Shown one piece after another: positions 15,670 through 25,132 of a DNA stretch of 64,000 bases. Positions within the stretch are counted from its first letter, which is position 1. Each line of letters starts with the position of its first letter. This DNA comes from Anderseniella sp. Alg231-50 (GTDB lineage: Bacteria; Pseudomonadota; Alphaproteobacteria; Rhizobiales; Aestuariivirgaceae). The stretch is from NCBI RefSeq assembly GCF_900149695.1, contig NZ_LT703003.1:1550001-1614000 (forward strand). Reading direction: 5' to 3'. A model generated the notes under the pieces. It saw only the letters and a program-made list of their open reading frames with translations. It had not been told where the DNA came from and ran no database searches. The position numbers were made by a program, and so were the translations under genes.

Positions 15670-15984
15670 TCAGGCATCGGGTGAGCGAGTGGCTGAGCCG
15701 GAAGTGTCGGGATTTATCTCGCAATACAGCAATCGGGCTTCAGGGGCGGGGCCCCGGCGTACACCGATGGCGAGGACTTCGACCACTTTAATGTGATCGC
15801 GGTTCATGAAACTCACCACATCGCCTGGTGAAACCGTTTGGGACGGCTTGGTGATCTTGGTGCGGTTTACCCGCACCTTGCCTTTGACAACCAGGCGCTG
15901 AGCCAGTGCCCTGGTCTTGACGAAGCGGGCAAACCACAGCCACCGATCAACCCGTTGAACTGCTCTGCCGGCGTCATCTGCCAT
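15670..15984 (-). CDS. S4-domain RNA-binding protein (Hsp15/HslR-like)
   Basis: A 104-residue RNA-binding protein with one S4 domain near its N-terminus (QRVDRWLWFARFVKTRALAQ, then VRVNRTKITKPSQTVSPGDV). Hsp15-type proteins bind the large ribosomal subunit carrying a nascent chain and help recycle stalled complexes. The ATG lies one base after the stop codon of the SUV3-like helicase gene, so the two are translationally coupled. This pairing with the helicase recurs in alphaproteobacteria and hints at a shared RNA or ribosome role, which is inferred. Confidence 0.88.
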   Translation of the reverse strand: MADDAGRAVQRVDRWLWFARFVKTRALAQRLVVKGKVRVNRTKITKPSQTVSPGDVVSFMNRDHIKVVEVLAIGVRRGPAPEARLLYCEINPDTSGSATRSPDA

Positions 15985-15985
15985 G

Positions 15986-18958
15986 CTACTTCTTGGTCAA
16001 GCCCTGTTTCAGCTGACCCAGGACCGCAAACGGGCTGTTCGGATCCATGGGTTTTTCGCGGCGTTTTGCCGGCGGGCGCTGTCCTGAGGGTTTCTTGCCG
16101 GCGCCTGCCTTCTTGTGCCGGTTGCGATCAGGCTTGCCGGCATTGGCCTTTGCACCCTTTGAGCGATTGCCCGCCTGTTGTTTTTGATGGCGGAACGGGC
16201 CTGTGTCCTTGGGCCACCAGACCTCGATCATTTCAGGTTCCGCCGGTTCGGCGTCCTGTGCTGCTGCGGTTTCAGGTGCGGCAACTCCGGTCGTTGCGGC
16301 GTCATCGGAAGACCCTGGTGCAGGAACATCGGCAGGTTCGGTTTCCGCTGGTACTTCGGGTACCGTCTCGGCTGGTGGGGCCTGGACCGGTGCAGCCTCG
16401 GCTGTCGCGGTATCTCCAGGTGCTTCGGTCACGGCAGTTTCTGCAGGTGCTTCGGATGCCGCTTCAGCCGGTGCTTCGGTTGCAGTGTCGGCGGCCGTTT
16501 CTGCTTCGGGCTTGGGCTTTTCCGGGGCCTTTCGCTTTTGAGCGGAAAACCCTAGTGATTTCAGGATCGACGAAAACTCGTCACCCGAACACCCGACAAG
16601 GGACATCATGTCCGGCACAACGGTAAAGCCGCCGCCGTCGACCGATCCGTCGGGGCGCTCTTCGCCTTCGCGTTGCGCGCGCCAGAACACGCGGGTGCGG
16701 ATCATGTCACCGAGCCGCTCCAGCATGTCGACGCGCACGGCGCGCTCGCCGCAGACACGAAATCCGACAACCTGGTAAAACCCGCGCGGTGTGGTCTTGT
16801 CGAACGGCACCGATGTGAGGCCCTGCTGCGGCATGGCATCAGGCAGCGCGGATGCATCCAGTCCGCGCTTGTCGGCATCATGCAAGGCCCACAACAGCAG
16901 TCGCAGCGAGGTTGGCGCAGGTTTCAGGATGGTTGGAATGAAAATATGAAATGCACCGAACCGCACGCCATGCTTGCGCAGGACGCCGCGTTCATCCTGG
17001 CCAAGCGACTTGACCTCTTCGGCGACCTGATCCCTGGGCAGGACGCCAAGCGTCTCGATGATCTGGAAGGCAATGCCGCGGGCGATGCCGGTGATGTCTT
17101 CAGCTTCACTGAGTGAAACCAGCGGTGCCAGCAGGCCGGCAATATGGCGCGAGACAAATTTCGACAGGCGCATCTGAACCGCCTCGCGGTCGGGTGCCGT
17201 CACCTGTTCGTCAGCCAGGGTCTCGACGCGCGGCTTCAACAGGTTCTCGCTGCCGGTAAGCCGGCCGACGGCATGGGACTTCCAGATGATGTTGCCGGCT
17301 GCATCAAGGCTGAAATCCGGATCCGGCGCAGCGACCACGGATTGCGCCCGCCCGACCAGGGTCTCGCTGACGGTTTGCAGAGCAGCGGAGATCAGCACCT
17401 TGGAGTGCTCGCCGTCCGATGGTTCAGCAATGAAACGCAGGCCTTCAATGCGGCCCGCATATTCGCCTTCCACAAGGACGGCACCTTCCTGATCGACACT
17501 CGACATCAATTCTTCCCTTTCACGCAGCCGTTTCATCAGCACGCTGGTGCGCCGGTCGATGAACCGCTGGGTCAGCCTTTCATGCAAGGCATCCGATAAT
17601 CTGTCTTCCATTGCCCGTGTCTGTTCCTGCCAGTGGCCGGGGTCGTCCAGCCAGTCCTGCCGGTTGGCAACGAAGGTCCAGGTTCGCACATGGGCAATGC
17701 GATTTGATAAGGTATCTATATCGCCATTGGTATTGTCGCAATACGCCAACTGCCGGGCAAACCATTGTGTGTCTATGCGCCCGGTGTCGGCGACGTACCT
17801 GAAAATGGTGGCGACAAGGTTGGCATGCTCGCTGCCGGTGATGTTGCGGTAGTCCGGCAACTGGCAGGTTTCCCACAACAGTTCGACGCTTGCGCGGCCT
17901 GATGCGCGGTCAATCACATCCAGATCGCGCGCGACCAGCGTCAGGGTCTCAATGTCCGCGCCGGGTCTTGTACGGGTCAATCCTTCGCGATTGGGCAGGG
18001 CGTTCAGCGAGCCGAGCAACCGGTCCACCGATCCGAAATTCAGGTTGCGGTTGCGCCACTGCAGGACACGCAGCGGCTCAAAGCGGTGATCTTCGAGCTG
18101 TTCGATGGTTTCTGCGTCAATACTGCCGGCATCGGCGGTCAGGCCGAACGTGCCATCGTTCATGTAGCGCCCGGCGCGCCCGGCGATCTGGCCCATCTCA
18201 GCCGCAGTGAGGTTGCGGAACTGAAACCCGTCAAACTTGCGTGTTGCGGCAAAGGCGACATGGTCTATGTCCATGTTGAGCCCCATACCGATGGCATCGG
18301 TAGCCACGATATGATCCACGTCACCGGACTGGTACAATTCAACCTGTGCATTGCGGGTGCGCGGACTGAGCGCGCCCAGCACCACCGCCGCGCCACCCCT
18401 TTGCCGCCGGATCAGTTCTGCGACGGCGTACACCATGCCGGCAGAAAACCCGACGATTGCGGTGCGCTTGGGCAGGCGCGTGATTTTTTTCTGGCCGGCG
18501 AAGCTGAGCTTTGAAAACCTGGGGCGGGACACATAGTTCACGCCCTTGAGCAACCGCTCGAGCATCGGTTTGATGGTTGCAGCACCCAGCAGCAGGGTTT
18601 CGTTGAGCCCGCGCGCGTGCAGCAGCCTGTCGGTAAACACGTGGCCGCGCTCGCTGTCGGCGGCGAGCTGGATTTCGTCGATGGCCATGAACGACACCGG
18701 GATATCGTTGGGCATGGCTTCAACAGTGCAGACCCAGTAACGCGGTGCCGGCGGTATCAGTTTTTCCTCGCCGGTGACCAGTGCAACCGACATCTGGCCC
18801 GCGCTGGCAACGATGCGATCATAAACCTCCCGCGCCAGCAGGCGCAGCGGCAGGCCGATCATGCCGCTGGGATGACCAAGCATCCGCTCGACGGCATGAT
18901 GGGTTTTGCCAGTATTGGTTGGCCCTAGAAGGGCCGTTACGTTTCTGCGGGCATCCAT
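15986..18958 (-). CDS. SUV3-like ATP-dependent RNA helicase
   Basis: A 990-residue DExH-type helicase of the mitochondrial SUV3 family, widespread in alphaproteobacteria. Walker A is GPTNTGKTHHA at about 12-22, and motif II is AIDEIQLAADSERGH. Motif III-like LLLGAATIKPM follows, then a helicase C domain with ATDAIGMGLNMDID and MGQIAGRAGRYMNDG. Later comes the SUV3 C-terminal region. Residues from about 800 to 960 are low-complexity Ala/Pro/Glu repeats and then Lys-rich, ending in the conserved SPFAVLGQLKQGLTKK. By homology it unwinds structured RNA, perhaps with an exoribonuclease. It is the first gene of a helicase-S4-fdxA series. Confidence 0.92.
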   Translation of the reverse strand: MDARRNVTALLGPTNTGKTHHAVERMLGHPSGMIGLPLRLLAREVYDRIVASAGQMSVALVTGEEKLIPPAPRYWVCTVEAMPNDIPVSFMAIDEIQLAADSERGHVFTDRLLHARGLNETLLLGAATIKPMLERLLKGVNYVSRPRFSKLSFAGQKKITRLPKRTAIVGFSAGMVYAVAELIRRQRGGAAVVLGALSPRTRNAQVELYQSGDVDHIVATDAIGMGLNMDIDHVAFAATRKFDGFQFRNLTAAEMGQIAGRAGRYMNDGTFGLTADAGSIDAETIEQLEDHRFEPLRVLQWRNRNLNFGSVDRLLGSLNALPNREGLTRTRPGADIETLTLVARDLDVIDRASGRASVELLWETCQLPDYRNITGSEHANLVATIFRYVADTGRIDTQWFARQLAYCDNTNGDIDTLSNRIAHVRTWTFVANRQDWLDDPGHWQEQTRAMEDRLSDALHERLTQRFIDRRTSVLMKRLREREELMSSVDQEGAVLVEGEYAGRIEGLRFIAEPSDGEHSKVLISAALQTVSETLVGRAQSVVAAPDPDFSLDAAGNIIWKSHAVGRLTGSENLLKPRVETLADEQVTAPDREAVQMRLSKFVSRHIAGLLAPLVSLSEAEDITGIARGIAFQIIETLGVLPRDQVAEEVKSLGQDERGVLRKHGVRFGAFHIFIPTILKPAPTSLRLLLWALHDADKRGLDASALPDAMPQQGLTSVPFDKTTPRGFYQVVGFRVCGERAVRVDMLERLGDMIRTRVFWRAQREGEERPDGSVDGGGFTVVPDMMSLVGCSGDEFSSILKSLGFSAQKRKAPEKPKPEAETAADTATEAPAEAASEAPAETAVTEAPGDTATAEAAPVQAPPAETVPEVPAETEPADVPAPGSSDDAATTGVAAPETAAAQDAEPAEPEMIEVWWPKDTGPFRHQKQQAGNRSKGAKANAGKPDRNRHKKAGAGKKPSGQRPPAKRREKPMDPNSPFAVLGQLKQGLTKK

Positions 18959-19219
18959 GGAGGTTCTGCTGAGGGTCCGGTAAAGGTGAGCAAGGAATAG
19001 GGTATCATGTCATCCATTGCGTGTATCTGGTCCAAAACATCGCTGTTTGCAGGTGCCGGGAAAGTCTGCCCGGATGTACGGACGGGCAAGCCGGCATCGG
19101 ATTCAAACAGGAACATGTCATGACCGAATCATGAATCACATCAGATTCATGTTGTGTTCACCCCCTATATATGGCGTTCCGGGTGATCATCGGGCACAAG
19201 TGAGACCAATTGTCGGCGT

Positions 19220-20077
19220 CTACCTTTTGGCCAGGGATTTTGAATTGAGCGGCCTGCCGGACAGAGTTGCCCTATTGGCGTAAGCCACAAAGTCCTTCCC
19301 CTTGAGCTTGCCTGTCACGGCGACGAGCACGTTCATGTCGCGGCCCAGCGCCTTCGACCTGACCGGGGCGAACCAGACCCTGAACACGGGCGGATTTTTT
19401 CGATACTTCGCTTCGGTTCTGGCTGACAGGCCTGCAAGGGTGGAATAGGTCATGCTGCAGACAATGGCCGGGCCGCGATAAACACCGCCATCCTTCTTGC
19501 CGAATGTATCGTCCTTGATTTTCTGCAAGGCAAGCTTGAACACTTCCTTGCCGTTGTAGATGCGATAACTGGCATCGCAGGGGTTCTTGGCGGGTGTTAC
19601 AGCTATATCCATGATGGATGCCAGCGTGTCACGGGCGCCGGCGGCGGATGCCGTCTGGATTTTTGCCTCGGTGTCGCCATTCACGGCCGGTTTGCGCTTG
19701 GTGGAGACAGGTTGCAAGCCATCGAAGCTGACTGCGTATCTGCCCTTTCTGCCTTTTTCGGTCACGTTCATGGTGAAGCTGTCCGAGCGGGCGCCCTTGC
19801 GGGTGAGAGCTCCTGATGACACCATGTCCATCTTTAGATCGATAAACAGCGAGGCCAGGCCCTTGGGGCGCAGTTTCGCGGACGCGTTGAATGAATTCTG
19901 GTTGATATCAGCCGTATAGTTCAGTGCAAAGGCCCTGACCCCGCGGGTATAGAGATCATAGCGGACCTTGAGCGTGTCCGCTGCTGACGCAGCACCGGGC
20001 GATGCGGTGAAGGCCACGGTGAATGTGGTTGCTGCGACCGCTGCCGCTGCGATCGTGTTCATGACGGCTGTTTTCAT
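19220..20077 (-). CDS. Exported DUF3108 domain protein
   Basis: A 285-residue secreted protein of unknown function. From ATG 20077 it begins MKTAVMNTIAAAAVAATTF, a Sec signal peptide probably cleaved after ASA near residue 34. The mature part starts with LKVRYDLYTRGVRAFALNYT, the usual DUF3108 opening, and contains FDGLQPVSTKRKP and CDASYRIYNGKEVFKLAL blocks. Two cysteines could form a disulfide. DUF3108 proteins are predicted periplasmic or outer-membrane-associated beta-rich proteins. The gene diverges from rpmB, a neighbourhood common in this order. In-frame starts upstream of 20077 would destroy the signal peptide. Confidence 0.8.
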   Translation of the reverse strand: MKTAVMNTIAAAAVAATTFTVAFTASPGAASAADTLKVRYDLYTRGVRAFALNYTADINQNSFNASAKLRPKGLASLFIDLKMDMVSSGALTRKGARSDSFTMNVTEKGRKGRYAVSFDGLQPVSTKRKPAVNGDTEAKIQTASAAGARDTLASIMDIAVTPAKNPCDASYRIYNGKEVFKLALQKIKDDTFGKKDGGVYRGPAIVCSMTYSTLAGLSARTEAKYRKNPPVFRVWFAPVRSKALGRDMNVLVAVTGKLKGKDFVAYANRATLSGRPLNSKSLAKR

Positions 20078-20467
20078 GGTGCGTGTTGTACCCCGATTTT
20101 TGTCGCTCGTGCCAGTCTGACCTGTTTTTGCATGATCGTGCCTGAACGGTTGCTGAATGAACGCAGTAACTGCTGAGGCCCTAGGGCCTGTTTGTGCCGT
20201 GAATATGGTATGGCTTGGCCAGTTCACAAGGTATTGAAGCGGATTGCCTGTTCTGTTTGATCTTAAATCCCGGGTCCATGTGGGCTAGTGCGGCAAAACC
20301 GGGCTTGACGGCTGATGCATGCTTGCCTATAGACACGCGATGAATTTGATCCGGCCCGCTGGCGCCGGACTTTGTGTTTATGGACCCTGTAGGGGCCTGC
20401 GCCAAGTCCACTTTGAATCCAGGCCCGTACGGCAACCGGAAATACTGAACAAACTGGAGTATTTAAC
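20078..20467. other. Divergent promoter region of the DUF3108 gene and rpmB
   Basis: No gene is apparent in these 390 bp. A perfect 14-bp palindrome, AGGCCCTAGGGCCT, is at 20176-20189 and could be a protein-binding site or hairpin. The rpmB leader contains complementary segments (GGACTT at 20365-20370 with AAGTCC at 20405-20410) that might form an mRNA structure ahead of the ribosome site GGAG at about 20455. Confidence 0.35.
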
Positions 20468-20761
20468 ATGGCCCGTCGTTGTGAGTTGACCGGCAAGGGT
20501 GTTCTGGCAGGTAACAATGTCAGCCATGCCAACAACAAGTCCCGCCGCCGCTTTCTGCCCAATCTGTGCCAGGTGCACCTGATGAGCGAGAGCCTTGGTC
20601 GCGATTTCGCATTCAAGGTGTCAGCTGCCGCATTGCGCTCTGTCGAGCATCGCGGCGGTCTTGATGCCTACCTGCTCAAGGCCCGTGACACGGAGTTGTC
20701 GCTGTCGGCCAGGCGGGTAAAGCGTCAGGTTGAAAAGAAACTGGCCAGCGCTGCTGCCTGA
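20468..20761 (+). CDS. rpmB: 50S ribosomal protein L28
   Basis: Structural protein of the large ribosomal subunit, 97 residues, a normal length for alphaproteobacterial L28. It begins [20 protein letters not shown], has the family pattern [15 protein letters not shown], and a C-terminal alpha-helical extension rich in Arg, Lys and Ala. It stands as a single-gene unit: a strong terminator follows within 50 bp, and the gene is far from any L33 gene, as is usual in this order. Confidence 0.97.
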   Translation: MARRCELTGKGVLAGNNVSHANNKSRRRFLPNLCQVHLMSESLGRDFAFKVSAAALRSVEHRGGLDAYLLKARDTELSLSARRVKRQVEKKLASAAA

Positions 20762-20805
20762 AGCGGCATCCGGCGCCTGACGCTTTCAACCTGGTACAAG
20801 GTTCC

Positions 20806-20833
20806 GGCCGCTCCTTAAGGGGGCGGCCTTTTT
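20806..20833 (+). terminator. Rho-independent terminator of rpmB
   Basis: A GC-rich stem GGCCGC-CC / GG-GCGGCC with a TTAA loop is followed directly by TTTTT. It lies 45 bp after the rpmB stop and 18 bp before the next ATG, so the acyltransferase gene downstream needs its own promoter or read-through. Confidence 0.9.
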
Positions 20834-20850
20834 GTTGGTGGGTTTCGGAA

Positions 20851-21525
20851 ATGACTGAAAAAACCGGAAACAATGGGCCGTTGCGCCATTCCCCCAGCGC
20901 CAGCCGCGACGGGGAGCCTGCCATCCATCCATCGGCTTCGCTGCGCGATTGCAAGGTCGGGCGCTTCTGCGAAGTCAAGGAGCGCGTCCTCATGCGCTCG
21001 TCCACGCTGGGTGACTACAGTTACGTCGAGCGCCATTCAGAACTGATCTACACGCAGACAGGCAGGTTCTGCGCCATTGCCGCCGACGTGCGTCTCAATG
21101 CGCTCAACCATCCGATTGACAGGGTGAGCCAGCACAAGTTCACCTATCGCGCGAACGAGTATTTTGTCGGCAAGAAACTGGACCATGCGTTTCGTGAACA
21201 GCGCCTGGATGAAGGCCGGGTTGTGCTGGGCCACGATGTCTGGGTCGGACATGGCGCCATCGTGTTGCCGGCGGTATCGATCGGCACAGGTGCCGTCATC
21301 GGTGCCGGCGCGGTTGTGACACACGATGTCGAGCCTTATGCCATTGTCGCCGGTACGCCGGCGCGATTTGTGCGTTGGCGCTTCGACCCTGACATCGCAC
21401 AGCGGCTGCTGAAGCTGGCGTGGTGGAACTGGAGCCATGACCAGCTGGCAGATGCGGTGGATGACATGGCACGGCTCGACGTCGCGGCGTTCCTGGACAA
21501 ACATGATGGTGGCATCGAGATCTGA
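20851..21525 (+). CDS. Hexapeptide-repeat acyltransferase (phosphonate-cluster type)
   Basis: A 224-residue trimeric left-handed beta-helix acyltransferase. It resembles the xenobiotic-acetyltransferase-like proteins found in C-P lyase clusters (family TIGR03308): LRDCKVGRFCEVKERV, TLGDYSYVERHSELIYTQTG, GRFCAIAADVRLNALNHP, then GHDVWVGHGAIVLPAVSIG and AVIGAGAVVTHDVEPYAIVA, ending WWNWSHDQLADAVDDM. It would transfer an acetyl or similar group from CoA to a small hydroxyl or amino substrate. No phosphonate genes are nearby, so its job here is unclear. Its start lies 18 bp after the rpmB terminator. Confidence 0.82.
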   Translation: MTEKTGNNGPLRHSPSASRDGEPAIHPSASLRDCKVGRFCEVKERVLMRSSTLGDYSYVERHSELIYTQTGRFCAIAADVRLNALNHPIDRVSQHKFTYRANEYFVGKKLDHAFREQRLDEGRVVLGHDVWVGHGAIVLPAVSIGTGAVIGAGAVVTHDVEPYAIVAGTPARFVRWRFDPDIAQRLLKLAWWNWSHDQLADAVDDMARLDVAAFLDKHDGGIEI

Positions 21526-21595
21526 ATATCTCCTGACAGGTAGTTGTCAGTAGGAATGTGGCACTGTTGGTGTGTTCAACAACAAGGGTCCGGTC

Positions 21596-22153
21596 ATGGC
21601 TACAGGCAGCAAACTAACGGGAAGTTTCATCAAGTTCATAGAACGCCAACCCTTGTTCTTCGTGGCCACGGCAGCGCCTGACGGGCGTGTCAATGTTTCA
21701 CCGAAAGGCCTCGACAGCCTGCGCGTATTAGGCCCCAACCGCATTGTCTGGATGAGCCTGTCGGGCAGCGGCAATGAAACCGCAGCGCATCTTCGTGAAG
21801 CAAACCGCATGACCTTGATGTTCTGCGCGTTTGAAGGCAATGCACTGATCCTGAGGACCTATGGAACGGCGCAGACCCTGCATCCGCGTGATGCCGGCTG
21901 GAATGACCTTGCCGGGCTGTTTCCGGAGATGGCCGGCAGCCGCCAGATCTTCGACATGAGCATTGATCTCGTCCAGACGTCGTGTGGCACAGGGGTTCCG
22001 GTCATGACCTATCAGGACCAGCGCGGGCCGGAAGAATTGCTGCCGTTTTATCAGGAGATGGGACCGGATGGCGTGGAACGCTACTGGGCCAGAAAGAACG
22101 CGGTCAGCATTGACGGAAAAAATACCGGTACCGTTGTGGCCGAACCGGAATGA
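21596..22153 (+). CDS. Pyridoxamine 5'-phosphate oxidase-family flavin protein
   Basis: A 185-residue split-barrel protein of the PNPOx-like FMN-binding fold. The start of the fold is visible in IKFIERQPLFFVATAAPDGRV and NVSPKGLDSLRVL, followed by WMSLSGSGNETAAHLREANR and LMFCAFEGNALILR. It is the class often annotated as PPOX-family F420- or FMN-binding protein, with unknown natural substrate, not the vitamin B6 enzyme itself. I chose ATG 21596, with AAGGG about nine bases upstream; a GTG eight codons earlier is possible. It is co-oriented with the acyltransferase 70 bp upstream. Confidence 0.85.
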   Translation: MATGSKLTGSFIKFIERQPLFFVATAAPDGRVNVSPKGLDSLRVLGPNRIVWMSLSGSGNETAAHLREANRMTLMFCAFEGNALILRTYGTAQTLHPRDAGWNDLAGLFPEMAGSRQIFDMSIDLVQTSCGTGVPVMTYQDQRGPEELLPFYQEMGPDGVERYWARKNAVSIDGKNTGTVVAEPE

Positions 22154-22195
22154 AATGTGCATGCAGCGGCCAGAGGTGCGCGCGGGCGGGCCGCG

Positions 22196-23206
22196 TCAGT
22201 TCAGGCGAAACTGAAACATCACGGTGGATTGCACCGACTTGTTGAAATTGTCGTCTGAAATCACCGTAATGATCGTCCCACGCTCGTCCTCGTGGGCGGC
22301 AACGCCTTCCATATTGTCAATCTGGTAAGAGGTCAGTTTGCCGGAGAACAGGAGCTGGCCCGGCCCGGTATTGCGTTTCTGCAGGTCTTGTACCGAGAAC
22401 CGGCGCAATGCCATGCCGACCAGGACCGGTGCCTTGAAACTGCGTTCAACGGTGATGATCTCCTTGCCACCGGGCAGGATGGCAAGGCCGGTAACCAGGT
22501 AGTCTTCATGGCGCGGGATATGAAACTCCCTGGTCTTGCCCTTGCGCCAGAGCCAGCCGCGAAGGCTGTCGTCCTTGGCATGATTGCGTTCCGATACCGC
22601 CACCAGCCAGCCTTTCAGCGGTCCCTGTGTAAATCGTCCCAGCGCTTCGAGTTCACCATTGTTCTGTCCCTGGGAGAGGGCTTTCGGGGTTCTTACCCGA
22701 CTGGCCTTTGCCTTGAAACCGTGCCTGGAGATATTGAACAGCTCGACCCGTTCGCGCCGTTCATAGCCGACAATCATCTTGCCCTTCAGGCCTTTGGAAC
22801 TCCAGGCGGCAACGGCCTCGGCGTCCGAGCGTGACTTGCGCCCGTCGATCCTGCCCTTGCGGTTCAAGATCGGGGCAAGGCGGGTATCCGCAACGCCCTT
22901 CAGGCGGCCTTCTTCGTAGACCAGGCGGCCGGTGAGCCAGTGTCCGCGATCACTGACGCTGACAAAGCGTTTCCCGTTGCGCGATATTTCAAGCCCGGAA
23001 AAACCGCCGAAATTCTCGTTGTCGCTGGTCAGGGTCAGTCCACCCAGGAACGTCAGGCCCTCAGGCAGGCCGCCATTGCCAAACCGCCCGAAACCTCTGG
23101 GGGACGTGCTGACCGAAATGCCGGTTTTGTCGGCAGCGGCCTGTTGGACCGGCAGCAGCAAAGCCACAGACAAGCAACATCCGATTACCCATCCGCAGCT
23201 CTTCAT
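22196..23206 (-). CDS. Exported esterase-like phytase-fold protein
   Basis: A 336-residue secreted protein. From ATG 23206 it starts MKSCGWVIGCCLSVALLLPV, a Sec signal peptide probably cleaved after AAA near residue 25. The rest matches the phytase-like/esterase-like domain (PF13449) pattern: LGGLTLTSDNENFGGFSGLE, FVSVSDRGHWLTG, SDAEAVAAW and YQIDNMEGVAAHEDERG. These are predicted beta-propellers of uncertain activity. AGAGAAGG precedes the ATG. The gene begins just after cobT on the same strand, and an in-frame TTG at 23230 overlaps the cobT stop, so co-transcription with cobS-cobT is likely. No link to cobalamin is evident. Confidence 0.82.
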   Translation of the reverse strand: MKSCGWVIGCCLSVALLLPVQQAAADKTGISVSTSPRGFGRFGNGGLPEGLTFLGGLTLTSDNENFGGFSGLEISRNGKRFVSVSDRGHWLTGRLVYEEGRLKGVADTRLAPILNRKGRIDGRKSRSDAEAVAAWSSKGLKGKMIVGYERRERVELFNISRHGFKAKASRVRTPKALSQGQNNGELEALGRFTQGPLKGWLVAVSERNHAKDDSLRGWLWRKGKTREFHIPRHEDYLVTGLAILPGGKEIITVERSFKAPVLVGMALRRFSVQDLQKRNTGPGQLLFSGKLTSYQIDNMEGVAAHEDERGTIITVISDDNFNKSVQSTVMFQFRLN

Positions 23207-23226
23207 CGCCTTCTCTTTCAAACAGT

Positions 23227-25110
23227 TCAACCGGCTTTGCGCAACCTGCCACCGCCCCTGCTGGTCGGAGGCGGCGCCACGGCGCGCTCTTCAAACAGTT
23301 CAGCCAGTTTCTCAGTCATGGCGCCGCCCAGTTCCTCGGCATCAACAATGGTGACGGCGCGCTGGTAATAGCGGGTCACGTCATGACCGATGCCAATGGC
23401 GATCAGTTCAACCGGCGAGCGGTTTTCAATGTCGGCGATCACCTGGCGCAGGTGCTTTTCGAGATAATTGCCGGAATTGACTGACAGGGTTGAATCGTCC
23501 ACCGGCGCGCCGTCGGAGATCACCATCATGATGCGGCGCTGTTCAGGGCGCGCCAGCAGCCTGTTATGGGCCCAGATCAGCGCTTCACCGTCGATGTTTT
23601 CCTTCAACAGCCCTTCGCGCATCATCAGGCCCAGATTGCGCCGGGCACGGCGCCATGGCTGATCGGCGGACTTGTAGATGATGTGGCGCAGGTCATTGAG
23701 CCTGCCCGGCATGGCGGGCTTGCCGTCTGCCAGCCATTTCTCGCGGGCCTGTCCGCCCTTCCAGGCGCGGGTTGTAAACCCGAGAATTTCCACCTTGACC
23801 CCGCACCGTTCCAGGGTGCGCGCCAGAATATCCGCACAGGTGGCAGCGACCGTGATCGGCCTGCCGCGCATGGAGCCGGAATTGTCCAGCAACAGTGTCA
23901 CGACCGTGTCGCGGAACTGGGTGTCCTGTTCGACCTTGAACGACAGCGCGCTCATCGGATCGATGACCACCCGGTACAGCCTTGCTGCGTCCAGGATACC
24001 CTCTTCGAGATCAAAGTCCCAGGAACGGTTCTGCTGCGCCATCAAGCGGCGCTGCATCCGGTTTGCGAGCCTGGCCACGACGCCCTGAAGGCTGGCCAGC
24101 TGCTTGTCCAGATAGTTGCGCAGCCGGGTCAGTTCTTCCGGGTCACACAGCTCATCTGCTTCCACCGTCTCGTCAAACTGGTTGGTGTAGACCTGATAAA
24201 ACTTGTCGTTCGACATGGAGGCAAACGGCAGTTCCGGCCGCCAGGGCTGGTCGCCGTCGGGCTCTTCTTCGCCCTGCATGTCGTCCATGTCTTCGGAACC
24301 GTCCATTTCCATGGCGTCTTCCATGGTTTCGTCCTGGTCGGCTTCACCTTGTTCCATGTCTTCGGAGGCGGAAGTTTCAGCATCTTCCTGCCCGGTTTCA
24401 GTCTGTTCCTGTTCGCCCTCGGCATCGTCGTCGGTGTCGTCGTCATTGTCTTCGGCATCGTCGGGGTCGTCGCCGAGCTCATCAGACATTTCCAGGCGCG
24501 CCAGCAGGTCGCGGGACAGGCGCGAGAAAGCTATCTGGTCATGGATGCAGTCATCCAGGCTGTCCAGTTTCTCACTGGCCTTTTCTTCAATCCAGGGACG
24601 CCACAAATCAACCAGCTTTTTTGCCGAGTCCGGCGGAGCTTCCCCGGTCAGGCGCTCACGCACCATCAGGGCAAGGGCATCTTCCAGTGGCGCGTCTTCG
24701 CGCTTGTGCAGGGGACCTGTGACCTTTTCGTCAAAGCGCTTGTCCAGCATGGCGTTCAGGTTGGTCGCCATGCCGGGCATGGCACGCGCGCCGAGTGCTT
24801 CGACGCGGGCCTGTTCAATTGCCTCATAGACAGTGCGCGCCTGCTGGCCCTGCGGCAGATAGCGTGAATGAACGCTGGTCGAATGATTGGCGAGCCGCAT
24901 TGCCATGGCGTCGGACAAACCACGCGTAACCGCCAGGTCAGACGCGGTTGCATCGCGTGTGACCTGCGGCAACCGGGCGCGCTTGTCGGTGATGCCGGGA
25001 TGTTCGGCACCAAACGAGCAGGTCAGTTCCGGCTCCTGTGCAATCGTCTTCATGGCGAGCGTCAGTGCGCGCTTGAAGTTCTCTGCCGGTGCGTCACGAT
25101 CATTTGCCAT
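23227..25110 (-). CDS. cobT: Cobaltochelatase subunit CobT
   Basis: One of the two ATPase-partner subunits of the aerobic CobNST cobaltochelatase, which inserts cobalt into hydrogenobyrinic acid a,c-diamide in vitamin B12 synthesis. The 627-residue protein has a family N-terminus ([15 protein letters not shown]), a long acidic linker at about 205-275 made largely of Asp and Glu, and a C-terminal von Willebrand factor A domain with the MIDAS motif [11 protein letters not shown] and an [11 protein letters not shown] strand. The linker is typical of CobT. It follows cobS by 22 bp, forming a cobS-cobT unit; cobN is not in the window. Confidence 0.96.
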   Translation of the reverse strand: MANDRDAPAENFKRALTLAMKTIAQEPELTCSFGAEHPGITDKRARLPQVTRDATASDLAVTRGLSDAMAMRLANHSTSVHSRYLPQGQQARTVYEAIEQARVEALGARAMPGMATNLNAMLDKRFDEKVTGPLHKREDAPLEDALALMVRERLTGEAPPDSAKKLVDLWRPWIEEKASEKLDSLDDCIHDQIAFSRLSRDLLARLEMSDELGDDPDDAEDNDDDTDDDAEGEQEQTETGQEDAETSASEDMEQGEADQDETMEDAMEMDGSEDMDDMQGEEEPDGDQPWRPELPFASMSNDKFYQVYTNQFDETVEADELCDPEELTRLRNYLDKQLASLQGVVARLANRMQRRLMAQQNRSWDFDLEEGILDAARLYRVVIDPMSALSFKVEQDTQFRDTVVTLLLDNSGSMRGRPITVAATCADILARTLERCGVKVEILGFTTRAWKGGQAREKWLADGKPAMPGRLNDLRHIIYKSADQPWRRARRNLGLMMREGLLKENIDGEALIWAHNRLLARPEQRRIMMVISDGAPVDDSTLSVNSGNYLEKHLRQVIADIENRSPVELIAIGIGHDVTRYYQRAVTIVDAEELGGAMTEKLAELFEERAVAPPPTSRGGGRLRKAG

Positions 25111-25132
25111 TGGTTTGTTTACGTCCGCCGGT

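Noticed and set aside
16250-16550. Repetitive GCTTCGG/CGGTTTC-like pattern, at first resembling tandem repeats
   Set aside because: It encodes the Ala/Pro/Glu/Thr-rich tail of the SUV3-like helicase, common in this family; no exact period.
24280-24480. Repetitive GTCTTC/TCGTC stretch
   Set aside because: It is the acidic Asp/Glu linker of CobT, a normal family feature.
23566-24867. 433-codon plus-strand frame inside cobT
   Set aside because: It is antisense to CobT, whose domains and MIDAS motif are clear; the long frame comes from biased codon use and the acidic linker.
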